Below are positions 22,360 through 31,738 of a stretch of DNA of 64,000 bases, one piece after another. Under the pieces are notes generated by a model that was not told the DNA's origin, did no database searches, and saw only the letters and a program-made list of their open reading frames with translations. The DNA comes from Helicoverpa zea (taxonomy: Eukaryota > Arthropoda > Insecta > Lepidoptera > Noctuidae), in the NCBI RefSeq assembly GCF_022581195.2, contig NC_061470.1:11565847-11629846 (forward strand), in the 5' to 3' direction. The stretch's first letter is position 1, and each line of letters opens with the position of its first letter. The translations under genes and the position numbers were made by a program.

Positions 22360-23094
22360 TCTTAAAAACAAACTAATGACATCTAAAACCTGACCTTCCC
22401 TACTGGGACCTCAAGAAGTAAGACCTAACGTCCTGAAACCAAACATAATGCAAAATTATGGATTTCCAGCAATCTAGTTTTGTGCGAGGTACAATATATG
22501 AACTTTGAGCAACCTATAGTACTGAAAACTACCTTTAAGCAACCTTAGGAAGCGAAACCTAACTTAGAATAACCTGACCTTGTGTAAACTAGCTGAGAGC
22601 AACCCAACATAATAAAACCTAACTTTGAGCAACCTAACGAAGCGAAACCTAGCTTTAAGCAACCCAACGTAGTAAAAACTAACTTTGAGAAACCTAACTT
22701 AGTGAAACCTACCATTGAGCATCCCAACCTATCGAAAACGGCAATTTAACGAAGTCAAACTTAACTTTGTGAAACCTAACTTAGAGCAACCCAACATAAT
22801 AAAACCTAACATTGAGAAACCTAACCTAGTGAAACCTAGCTTTAAGCAACCCAACATAGTAAAAACTAACTTTGAGAAACCTAACGTAGTGAAACCTACC
22901 ATTGAGCATCCCAACCTATCGAAAACGGCAATTTAACGAAGTCAAACCTAACTTTGAGAAACCTAGCTTAGAGCAATCCAACATAATAAAACCTAACTTT
23001 AACAACCTATCATAGTGAAAACTTTCGTTAAATTGCCGTTTTCGATAGGTTGGGATGCTCAATGGTAGGTTTCACTACGATAGGTTGCTCAAAG
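22360..23094. repeat. Degenerate CCTAAC-rich minisatellite with inverted end
   Basis: Units of about 18 bp of the type GAAACCTAACTTAGTG and GCAACCCAACATAGTAA repeat throughout. A larger unit of 189 bp is visible, since ACCATTGAGCATCCCAACC occurs at about 22709 and 22898. At 23016-23090 the same sequence returns in reverse complement and then runs into the TTAGG tract at 23095. The array thus carries CCTAA on the + strand, flips, and continues as TTAGG. The repeated KPN peptides in both frames are a by-product. Confidence 0.75.
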
Positions 23095-23127
23095 TTAGGT
23101 TAGGTTAGGTTAGGTTAGGTTAGGTTA
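23095..23127 (+). repeat. (TTAGG)n telomere repeat, first tract
   Basis: About 6-7 units of TTAGG on the + strand. This is the standard insect telomere repeat and the first perfect tract in the window. Confidence 0.95.
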
Positions 23128-23539
23128 AACGTCAACGGGAGAGGGAGATTTCAACTGCCGATCCCGCCCGCAGCAGGCGCTCCGGGCGCCGGAGGAGGGC
23201 AGACAACGCCCTCTTCCGCCCCCCATGAACGGGTCCAGGGGCGAAGGACTTGGGAAAGTCCCCGCCCCCTATTCAACGGACCCGAGGCGGAGGCGCGCGC
23301 GGGTGTCGACGCGCGCCTCTGAGGCGTTGCACGGGGGAGTTTAACACCTCACTCCCCCGTGCCCGAGGCGAGGCCCGCAAGGCGGGCCAGCACCAGTGCG
23401 GGGCTGCGGAAGAATTTGGATTCCCGCGGCCCCGCGCCCACGTGTAAGGAGGACACAGGGGGGTTTTAGCCGGTAAGAGTCCGGCACACCCCTCCGCCTC
23501 TCCCCAGGCGGAGGAAGTCCATGAGGATTTCCCCCCGAG

Positions 23540-23570
<31 letters not shown>
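23128..23570 (+). mobile_element. Element A: 5'-truncated telomeric non-LTR element, + strand
   Basis: GC-rich 3' region ending in 31 A residues (23540-23570) and joined on both sides to TTAGG. It carries GGTTTTAGCCGGTAAGAGTC..GTCCATGAGGATTTCC, the same 3' UTR block that ends elements B, C and E, but on the opposite strand. Only the 3' UTR is left. It shows that relatives with this tail insert in both orientations in the telomere repeat. Confidence 0.8.
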
Positions 23571-23573
<3 letters not shown>

Positions 23574-23595
23574 TTAGGTTAGGTTAGGTTAGGTT
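23571..23595 (+). repeat. (TTAGG)5 between elements A and B
   Basis: Exactly 25 bp of telomere repeat separate the poly-A of A from the poly-T of B, so the two elements lie tail to tail. Confidence 0.95.
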
Positions 23596-26500
23596 TTTTT
23601 TTTTTTTTTTTTTTTTTTTTGTGTGGCAGGAGTGGGAAATCCTCATGGACACCCCGAGGGGTAGTGCCGGACTCTTACCGGCTAAAACCCACTCCTGCCG
23701 TCGAGTGTACCTCTGACATGATCAGAGACATTTTATGTCTTGTCGATTTGTGTCTCCTTTATGATTTTGGGTAGGATAACGCTCGGATTTAGTCCGATGC
23801 GTTCCTTTGCACTACAGTCCTGCATATATCTTCCGCATATTCCATAAATTCGGCTCTTGTTCTTTTGCTTGCGACGAGCCCATAGGCTTCGCCGATCGTC
23901 ACATTGTTTCCTATTTTTTGGGCGAGGTTGAAGCGTTTAGCCCCAAACACTGGACACTCAAATAAAATGTGCTGGACAGACTCTTCAACCGCAGGGTCGC
24001 AAACACATGACGGGCTCTCCCGACACTTGAAGCGGTGCAAGTATTGGGAGAACCCCCCGTGGCCCGTAAAGATGCTAGTAACGATGCCCTGCGGCTGTAT
24101 TTTGCGGACCAAGCGATATGCCTCCCTCGCATCCGGGAAGAACACTTTCGTGACGGAGGCCGTCACGCCCGTTTTATACCTCCTGTTCCATTCGTCAAGA
24201 GAGTCGCTTCGAAGATCCCCCTTGACGAATGAGATCGGGCACCGGTCATAGTCAGGCTTCCTCCGACTCGAAAGTGCTGCTTCTTTTGCAAGCTCGTCGG
24301 CGCGCTCGTTGCCATCGATGCCGGCGTGGGCCTTGATCCAGAACAAGGTCACAGCTTTGCCACGGGTCAAGGCCACGCTGAGCTTTCGGCGCGCCTCGAT
24401 TGCGAGGGAGTGCATAGACCCGGGATTGGTCACTGTCTGCAAAGCCGCCCGCGAGTCACTGTATATTCCGCAGCTCTCTGCTCCGCTGTTCAAGGCTTCG
24501 CTAGTGGCCCTGCATATGGCCAGGAGTTCAGCCTGGTAGACTGTGCAGTACGCTGGCAAGCTCAATTTTCGGCTCCGCAGTTCGGTCTGGTCGTCCCATA
24601 TGGACAACGCAGCACCGACTTTGCCTTGGAGCTTGCTGCCGTCTGTAAATATTCTGAGCGACTGCACGTTGTGTTGGTCTACCAGGCTTCGGTCGTCTAG
24701 ACATCTGAAGGTCAGGCCCATACGCAAGGCGGGATGTGGCAGCTCCGCAAATCCTACCACCCGCTCGACCTCCCGGTCTCCTAGCACTAGCCGGGTCGAC
24801 CCCTTGCGAGCCTCGTATAGCCCGGCTGCTTCCTTTACACGCAGGTCCAAGGGTAGTAACCCGGCCAGTAGTAGGGCCGAGTTTAGGGAGACGGTGCGGT
24901 AGGACTTGCAGATTTTTTGTGCGAAGCCCCTCTGGACGGTATTGAGGAGCTTGCGGACACAGATCTTTTCGGCTGCGGGCGACCATGCAGCCGCGGCGTA
25001 TAAGATGACGGGTTCCACTGCTGCCGTGTATATAGTACGGATGACATCGGGGTGCAGTCCCCAGCTGATTTTTGCAGCTCGTTGCAGCTGCTTCGCTATG
25101 TTTAGGGCCTTCCTACAGACGTTGGCGACGTGGGTGTTAAAAGTCAGCTTGTCGTCTATAGTCAGGCCCAAGATTTTTATATCCCGAGACATGCCAATGT
25201 CGACCCCGCCCATGCGCAGGAGTGGGGTGTCATACCTAAGTTTGTTGGTCAGCAGCATTGCGCAGGTCTTATGTGGCGCAAACTTGAGTTTATTTCTGAC
25301 TCCCCACTCCTGAACAAATTCGAGGGCGGCATTGGCATGTCGCTGCACCTCCAGCGCAGTATGTCCGGCAAACAGCAGAACCACGTCATCGGCGAACGCC
25401 TGGCACACAACCCCGCGGTCCCGCAAGCTCTTGAGGAGAGGATCCAGGAGGACATTCCAGAGCATCGGCCCGCTAATCGAGCCTTGGACGCAACCCTTAT
25501 ATGTGTTCCTAAAGTGTTCGACTCCGGCATACCTTAGTCGCACACATCTGTCGCCAAGGTAGCTGTCGAGTAGCCGCCTAATGTTGACCGGACACTTTTC
25601 CTCCGCCAGTCTCACCCTTATGGCTGGCCACCAGGCGCTGTCAAAGGCGCCCTCTATATCCAGTGAGACGATGGTGACCAACTTTTTGTTCTTGATTTCG
25701 ACCTTAATTTGGTTCACTAGATTATAGAGGGCGACCTCAGTGCTTCTCTGGGGCATAAAGCCGTACTGGCGGGTACTCAGCCTCGGTACTAGGTGCCACT
25801 GGAGCCTCGTGACAACCATCTTCTCCAGGACCTTTCCTAACACGGGCAGGAGCCCGATTGGCCTGTATGATTTGGCGCTTGTGTAGTTGTCCTTGCCCGG
25901 CTTCCTCAGTACCACGACTGTGGCTTCTTTCCACTTCTTAGGGAAGTGGCCCAGACTGAGGCATTTGTTAGCCAGGGCAAGGAACGCCTCGGGGTCCTGG
26001 AGGATTACTTGGCGACAGATGTCCGCGGTGAGACCGTCCGCACCTGGCGCCTTCTTTGGGTTGAAGGAGGACGCCGCGGTCATAAGCTCATGCGCTGTAA
26101 ACGGCGGGTCATGGTTTTCATCATGATCCGGGTCGTTTACCCGCATGGCCAAACGCCGGATGTTCTTGTGTTCTTCTGTGTCCTCTTCTTCCAGGTCTTC
26201 GGGATAAAAGGTCTCAGCCAGGTGCGACGCGGATTCTGCCGGAGTCAAATACACGCCACTTTTTGTAAGGGTAGCGTCTTCGTGTCGTGTTGCGGTTCGT
26301 CCGATCACCCTGTAGATGCCCTCCCACATCCCCTCCCTGTCCTGCTTGGTGCAGAACTCTGTCCAGCTCCTAGTTGAGGCGCATTTGGCCTTTGCCTCAT
26401 ATTCGTTTTTTAGTTGCAGGTACTCCTCGACGACGGTCTGCCTTCGGACTGGAGCAGCGCAGCGGACTCTTCTCTTCCTGGTGGCAACCGCCTTCTTTAG

Positions 26501-27022
26501 GCTGACGAGTTCCTGGGACCACCACGGCAAAGTGATTTTGTCAGAATTTTTCTTTTTGGGTAATGTCTCCTCGCAAGTTTTGTTTACTATGTCTAAATAA
26601 TTTTGTATAGTGGTTTCTAAATCTAGTTTATTATTAATTTCTTCTATTTTTTCTTTATTTATGTTCATTTCTATTTTAAACTGGGCCAGTTTCTCGTGAA
26701 ACTGGTCCCAGTTGGCTTTTTTGGTGTTGTATTTCCTGGTCGATGATTTAACTGCAATGCCGCATCTGCGGGCAGTATCTCCTGCCCCCTCGGATGGTGT
26801 CAAAAGTGGGCAGGGTGCCGCTGTTTAGCACCTGCAACTCCAGCTCGTCCAGTGTGGAGCATAGCTCCTCCCCCCTGCTGTCCTCCGTAAGGCTCCCCCA
26901 CCATGGGCTTTTTGCATTAAAGTCGCCTCCGATGAGAAGGTGGCGACTTCCCAGCTTCCGCCTGACCGCTCTGAGGTGCTCCAGGTACGAGCCATAGGCT
27001 TGTCCGGCTCGAAGTATACCGG
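23596..27022 (-). mobile_element. Element B: TRAS/SART-like retrotransposon, 5'-truncated
   Basis: Poly-A on the minus strand (T-run 23596-23620), a 3' UTR with the stem-loop block (23666-23682), then ORF2 to about 27020, where it breaks off directly into TTAGG. The 5' cut lies in the endonuclease domain. Both ends abut telomere repeats, as expected for a telomere-specific R1-clade element. Confidence 0.9.
23789..27018 (-). pseudogene. Element B ORF2: damaged EN, complete RT and RNase H
   Basis: An open frame of 1004 codons (26803-23789) carries RT motif A (SLDIEGAFDSAWW, near residue 380), QGSISGP, the AFADDV catalytic box (near 470), RNase H (FTDGSK, AELLAIC, YSDSRAAL, KAHAGIDGNERADE) and a C-terminal CCHC finger with all ligands (CVCD..HILFEC). 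Upstream, 26804-27018 continues in another frame as endonuclease sequence (GGDFNAKSPWWGS, LPTFDTI). About 50 codons present in element C are missing between FDTIRGG and YNTKKANW, which removes the SDHN catalytic box. The enzyme therefore lacks endonuclease, though RT could still be made. Confidence 0.85.
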
Positions 27023-27310
27023 GTTAGGATAGGTTAGGTTAGGTTAGGTTAGGTTAGGTTAGGTTAGGTTAGGTTAGGTTAGGTTAGGTTAGGTTAGGTT
27101 AGGTTAGGTTAGGTTAGGTTAGGTTAGGTTAGGTTAGGTTAGGTTAGGTTAGGTTAGGTTAGGTTAGGTTAGGTTAGGTTAGGTTAGGTTAGGTTAGGTT
27201 AGGTTAGGTTAGGTTAGGTTAGGTTAGGTTAGGTTAGGTTAGGTTAGGTTAGGTTAGGTTAGGTTAGGTTAGGTTAGGTTAGGTTAGGTTAGGTTAGGTT
27301 AGGTTAGGTT

Positions 27311-27315
<5 letters not shown>
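27023..27315 (+). repeat. (TTAGG)n tract, ~58 units
   Basis: Perfect except for one variant near the left edge (TTAGGATAGG). It joins the 5' truncation of B to the poly-T of C. Confidence 0.98.
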
Positions 27316-27344
<29 letters not shown>

Positions 27345-27345
<1 letters not shown>

Positions 27346-27991
27346 TGGCAGGAGTGGGAAATCCTCATGGACACCCCGAGGGGTAGTGCCGGACTCTTAC
27401 CGGCTAAAACCCACTCCTGCCGTCCCTTGTTCCCCTGACGTGGTCAGAGACCTGTTTAGACTTGTTTGTTTTGTTATAACTTGATTAATTTTTTGATGAT
27501 ACGTGGAATCTTAGATCGTTTTAAAATATATATTTGTATATAATAAATATTCGTATATATTTAAATGGTTGTATATATTTTATATTTTTCAAAGTAGTTC
27601 ATGTGTTTTCTATATCATATAATCTCAGTAATTATACCTAATAAGATCTGTTTTGTATATAATACATTGTCATTTTTGTGTATAGTTTTATATGGTACAG
27701 TATTATTATTTGTATATATTTAATTATAAATATTTGTATATAGTTGTATAAATTAAATTATAGGTATTTGTGTATAATTGTAAAAAATTAATATTTGTGT
27801 ATAATTGTAAAAATTGAATTATAAATATTTGTGTATAGTTGTAAAAATTTTAATTATAAATATTTGTGTATAATTGTATAAAATAAATGTTAAATATTTT
27901 TGTGTATATATATATGTAATAAATTGACGATCTTTTGTGTATACCCCATGCTTACCAGGCCATATTATTTCTAATAAGGTGGAAGCATGGG
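27345..27991 (-). repeat. Element C 3' UTR with AT-rich minisatellite
   Basis: 27520-27920 holds repeated phrases of the type ATTATAAATATTTGTGTATA, with TTGTAAAAA spacers, every 30-40 bp; the same design recurs in element E (42000-42340). Near the poly-A are the stem-loop GCCGG/CCGGC (27388-27404) and the terminal block GTGGCAGGAGTGGGAAATCC shared by B, C, D and E. In SART1 the 3' UTR is needed for template recognition; the same role is inferred here. Confidence 0.7.
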
Positions 27992-30900
27992 TCAGGCTTC
28001 TTTATTCCTACGTATTATTTTATTTGCAACTGTTTCGGCATACTCTAGGAATTTTTCTCTTGCTTTTCGTTTGTGCATTATGTGGCTAATGTTTTGCAGG
28101 CTCAGCTCTATGTCTAACTCCTGTTCTAGTGTCCACCGTTCTCGCGAGAAGATAGGGCATTCTAGGATGATTTGGGGGACAGACTCGATCGCACTGGGGT
28201 CGCAGATGCACGATGGGTTCTCCTTACACTTAAAGCGGTGCAAGTATTCGGAGAACCCGCCGTGCCCCGTCAGCACTTGTGTTATTACCCCACGTGGTAG
28301 AATTTTTCTGACGATCCTGTACGCGTCCGCAGCGTCGGGCAGAAAGATCTTCGTGACCCCTGCTGTCGCTCCGTTCCCGTATCTCCGATTCCATTCGCCC
28401 AGCGACTCCAATCGGATCTGCCGCTTGACGAATGAAACCGGGCAGAGGTCGTAATCTGGCCTGGTTTTGTTCTTCAAAGCCGCTTCCTTGGCCAGGTGGT
28501 CGGCGCGCTCATTTCCCTCCAGTCCAGCGTGTGCCTTTATCCAGAACAAGGATGTAACTTTGCCCTGGGATAAAGCCACACTGAGGTTCGCTCTTGCTTC
28601 CACTGCCAGGGCGTGGAGGGCACTCTGGTTGGTGACCGTTTGCAGGGCTGCCTTCGAGTCACTGTATATGCCAAAAGTGCCCTCCCGGCGCCGCAGTATT
28701 TGCCTAGTGGCTACGCATATGGCCAGGAGTTCTGCCTGGTAGACAGTACAGCAGGACGGCAGACTGAGTTTCGAGGACTTGATCTCGGCCTCTCTATCCC
28801 AAAGGGAGAGTGCTGCTCCGACCTTGCCCTCGATCTTGCTGCCGTCTGTAAAGAACCGTATGTCCTGGCTGTTGTGGGACTCCACATGAGACTGATCTAC
28901 CAAGCTCACGAACCCCATGGCCGTATGTTTCGCCGGGTGTGGCGTGTCTGCGAACGCCACCACCCGTTCCACCTCACGACCGGCCAGCGAAGTTACTCCC
29001 TTTTTCTTTTCATAGAGCGCGGCTGCTTCTTGAATCCTAAGGTCGAGCGGGAGCAACCCCGCCAGCACAAGTGCCGAATGCAGTGAAACGGTGCGGTACG
29101 CTCCGCACAGCTTCTGAGCGAACCCTCGCTGGACCGAATTAAGGAGTTTCTGCACACCGACTTTCCTGGCTGCTGGCGCCCAGGCGCTGGCCGCGTACAG
29201 AATCACCGGTTCCACCGCCGCCGTGTAGATGCTGCGGATCACCTCGGGGTGTAGACCCCAGCTCACCTTTGCCGCCCTGGCCAACTGTTTGTAGATATTA
29301 ATAGCCTTCTTACAAACATTTGCGACGTGCGTGTTGAAGGTGAGCTTGTGATCCACAGTGAGCCCCAGTATCTTTATTTCCTCTGACATGCCAATGGCGA
29401 CCCCGCCCATGCTCAGGAGGGGGACATCGTACTTTAGCTTCCTGGTTACGACCATGGCGCATGTTTTGTGTGGCGCAAACTTCAGCTTATTTCTGATGCC
29501 CCACCCCCGAACATACTCGAGGGCGGCATTGGCACGTCTTTGGATTTCGAGTGCTGTATCCCCGCTGAAAATGAGGACGACGTCGTCAGCGAAAGCCTGA
29601 CAGTAGTCGCCTCGCTGCTCAAGACCTTTTAGCAGGGGATCCAGCACCAGGTTCCAAAGGATTGGGCCTCCAATGGACCCCTGCACACATCCCTTGTTCG
29701 TATCCCGGCGGCACTCCGCTCCGGCGTACCTGACCCGGACACACCTGTCGTTGAGGTAGCTGTCTATCATTCTTCTTATGTTCACCGGGCACTTTTCCTC
29801 AGCCAGTCTGGTCCTGATGGCCGGCCACCATGCGCTGTCGAAGGCTCCCTCTATATCAAGAGAGACAACAGTGATCAGCTTTTTGTCGTTTAATTTTTCC
29901 TTGATGTGTTGAATCATGGTGTAGAGGGAGTCTTCGGTGCTTTTTTGTGGCATGAAGCCAAACTGGCGAGTACTAAGCCGCGGGACTAGGTGCCATTTGA
30001 GACGAGCTACCATCAACTTTTCCAGGATTTTGCCCAGGACAGGTAATAGGCCGATGGGTCGGTAAGACTTAGGGGCGGTGTAGGTGTCTTTCCCTGGCTT
30101 CCGGAGGATCACCACTGTGGCCTCCTTCCAGGCTCCGGGGAAGTGTCCCTCCTCCAGACATTTATTGGCCAGGGCGAGGAAGATCCCCGGATCGCGGAAG
30201 ATGGCTTGAGCGCAGATATCGGCGGTGAGACCATCCGCCCCGGGTGCCTTTTTTGGGTTGAAGCTATCCACCGCCGTTTTCAGTTCCAGTAGCGTGAACG
30301 GTGGGTCATGGTGCTCATCATGCGACCACACGTTCGAACGATCGGCATCTTCACGAGTACGGCGGTGGTCCTCGGTTTCACCCTCTTCCGAGTCCACGGG
30401 GTAGAAGGTCTCCGCCAGGAGCCGCGCTGAGTTTTCTGGGCTCAATGGCAGTCCGTCCTTGACCAGGGGCACATCCTCACATCTTTTTGCGGTGCGACCG
30501 ATAACCCTATAGATCCCCTCCCATACGCCCTCCCTATCCTGTTTCTCGCAGAACCCCTTCCAACTTTGCACTTGTGCTTTCATTGCCTCGTGTTCATATT
30601 TTTCTTTTGCTTGCAGGTACTCATCAACGACCTTTTGTCTCCGGATCTTTGCAGCACAACGTATACGGCGTCTCCTAGTGTTGACCTCGTTCTTCATCTC
30701 GACGAGCTCGGTTGACCACCACGGTATGTTGACTAAACTGTTATTTTTAATTTTTGGTATGGTTTCCTGACTTGTTTTTATTATTATGTTGATGTAATTT
30801 TGAATTGATTGATCTAAAGATTGTGTGTTGTTAATTTTGTTTATTTCTGTACTATTAATTTGATACTCTTCTTCCAATTGGGCCAATTTCTCACGAAATT

Positions 30901-31738
30901 GACTCCAATTGGCTTTTTTGGTGTTATAAATTCTTGTTTGCCTATTAATGTTAATACCTTTTGATTTTTGTAATTTAATTTTGAACACAATACCGTTGTG
31001 GTCCGAGCTCGTGATGCCGCTCTCGACTCTCCAGTCTTCAATTAGACCAAGGAGTCCCTCCGAGCAGGCTGTGAGGTCAACAAAGCTGGTGAACTGCTTT
31101 CCTCCTCTGATGGTGTCGAAGGTCGGAGTATTGCCGGTGTTGAGTACCTGCAAGCCCATGTCTTCGAAGCTGCCAGCTACTTCTTCCCCCCTGCTGTCGA
31201 TGATTGAGCTACCCCACCAGGTGCTCTTTGCGTTCGCATCGCCCCCGACTATAATATTTAGGTGACCCATTTCCTCTCGGATCCGCCTTAGTTGCTCCAA
31301 GTATGGCTCTATGGGCTGGTCCGGTTCAAAGTAGAACGAGACCACCGCAATCTCCCAGGCGCGGGTACGGATCCTTACCACCGTGATGTTGTTGGTGGTA
31401 AGTTCTGGACACTGTAGCACGTCTAGGTCGTGATTGAAGACGGCTATTGCCGACTTTACAGTTCCTTCTCCTTGGTCGGCGCTCTGGAAGATTCTCACTC
31501 CGTGGTAGTCTCGCATCTTCCGGATCCCACCCACATACGGCTCCTGGAGCAACGCCAGAGCAACTTTCCTATCGCCGGCCTCTATGAGCAGTTCTTGTGT
31601 GGCTAGGTTCTTCCTCTGGAGGTTGGTTTGGATGACTGAGTACTCTGGGTCAGGTCGGGGTCGAATAGCTGGCTGGCTGATTCCGGGTGCGGTAGGCTCA
31701 ACCTTAGCAGTAGGCGACTGACAGACGGGATAATGCAT
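27992..31738 (-). CDS. Element C ORF2: endonuclease-reverse transcriptase-RNase H
   Basis: 1248 residues. Residues 34-255 form an APE-type endonuclease (NLQRKN 39-44, QEPYVGG 65-71, GGDANAKSTWWGS 165-177, catalytic SDHN 245-248) that nicks the telomere repeat. The RT spans about 490-760: SYRPIGLLP, motif A SLDIEGAFDSAWW (Asp628), QGSIGGP, and FADD (Asp718-Asp719). RNase H spans about 960-1090: Asp965, Glu1003, Asp1027, His1070, Asp1080. The C-terminal finger reads C1177-x-C1179..Q1189..C1194; the His ligand present in B and E is Gln here. The start ATG (31738) lies 35 bases inside the end of ORF1, so translation by re-initiation or coupling is likely. R1 clade, TRAS/SART type; the exact family is uncertain. 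Confidence 0.93.
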   Translation of the reverse strand: MHYPVCQSPTAKVEPTAPGISQPAIRPRPDPEYSVIQTNLQRKNLATQELLIEAGDRKVALALLQEPYVGGIRKMRDYHGVRIFQSADQGEGTVKSAIAVFNHDLDVLQCPELTTNNITVVRIRTRAWEIAVVSFYFEPDQPIEPYLEQLRRIREEMGHLNIIVGGDANAKSTWWGSSIIDSRGEEVAGSFEDMGLQVLNTGNTPTFDTIRGGKQFTSFVDLTACSEGLLGLIEDWRVESGITSSDHNGIVFKIKLQKSKGININRQTRIYNTKKANWSQFREKLAQLEEEYQINSTEINKINNTQSLDQSIQNYINIIIKTSQETIPKIKNNSLVNIPWWSTELVEMKNEVNTRRRRIRCAAKIRRQKVVDEYLQAKEKYEHEAMKAQVQSWKGFCEKQDREGVWEGIYRVIGRTAKRCEDVPLVKDGLPLSPENSARLLAETFYPVDSEEGETEDHRRTREDADRSNVWSHDEHHDPPFTLLELKTAVDSFNPKKAPGADGLTADICAQAIFRDPGIFLALANKCLEEGHFPGAWKEATVVILRKPGKDTYTAPKSYRPIGLLPVLGKILEKLMVARLKWHLVPRLSTRQFGFMPQKSTEDSLYTMIQHIKEKLNDKKLITVVSLDIEGAFDSAWWPAIRTRLAEEKCPVNIRRMIDSYLNDRCVRVRYAGAECRRDTNKGCVQGSIGGPILWNLVLDPLLKGLEQRGDYCQAFADDVVLIFSGDTALEIQRRANAALEYVRGWGIRNKLKFAPHKTCAMVVTRKLKYDVPLLSMGGVAIGMSEEIKILGLTVDHKLTFNTHVANVCKKAINIYKQLARAAKVSWGLHPEVIRSIYTAAVEPVILYAASAWAPAARKVGVQKLLNSVQRGFAQKLCGAYRTVSLHSALVLAGLLPLDLRIQEAAALYEKKKGVTSLAGREVERVVAFADTPHPAKHTAMGFVSLVDQSHVESHNSQDIRFFTDGSKIEGKVGAALSLWDREAEIKSSKLSLPSCCTVYQAELLAICVATRQILRRREGTFGIYSDSKAALQTVTNQSALHALAVEARANLSVALSQGKVTSLFWIKAHAGLEGNERADHLAKEAALKNKTRPDYDLCPVSFVKRQIRLESLGEWNRRYGNGATAGVTKIFLPDAADAYRIVRKILPRGVITQVLTGHGGFSEYLHRFKCKENPSCICDPSAIESVPQIILECPIFSRERWTLEQELDIELSLQNISHIMHKRKAREKFLEYAETVANKIIRRNKEA

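Noticed and set aside
22545..22936. ORFs with repeating KPN/KLGF peptides on both strands
   Set aside because: Open only because an 18-bp repeat has no stop in those frames; no start context or splice signals.
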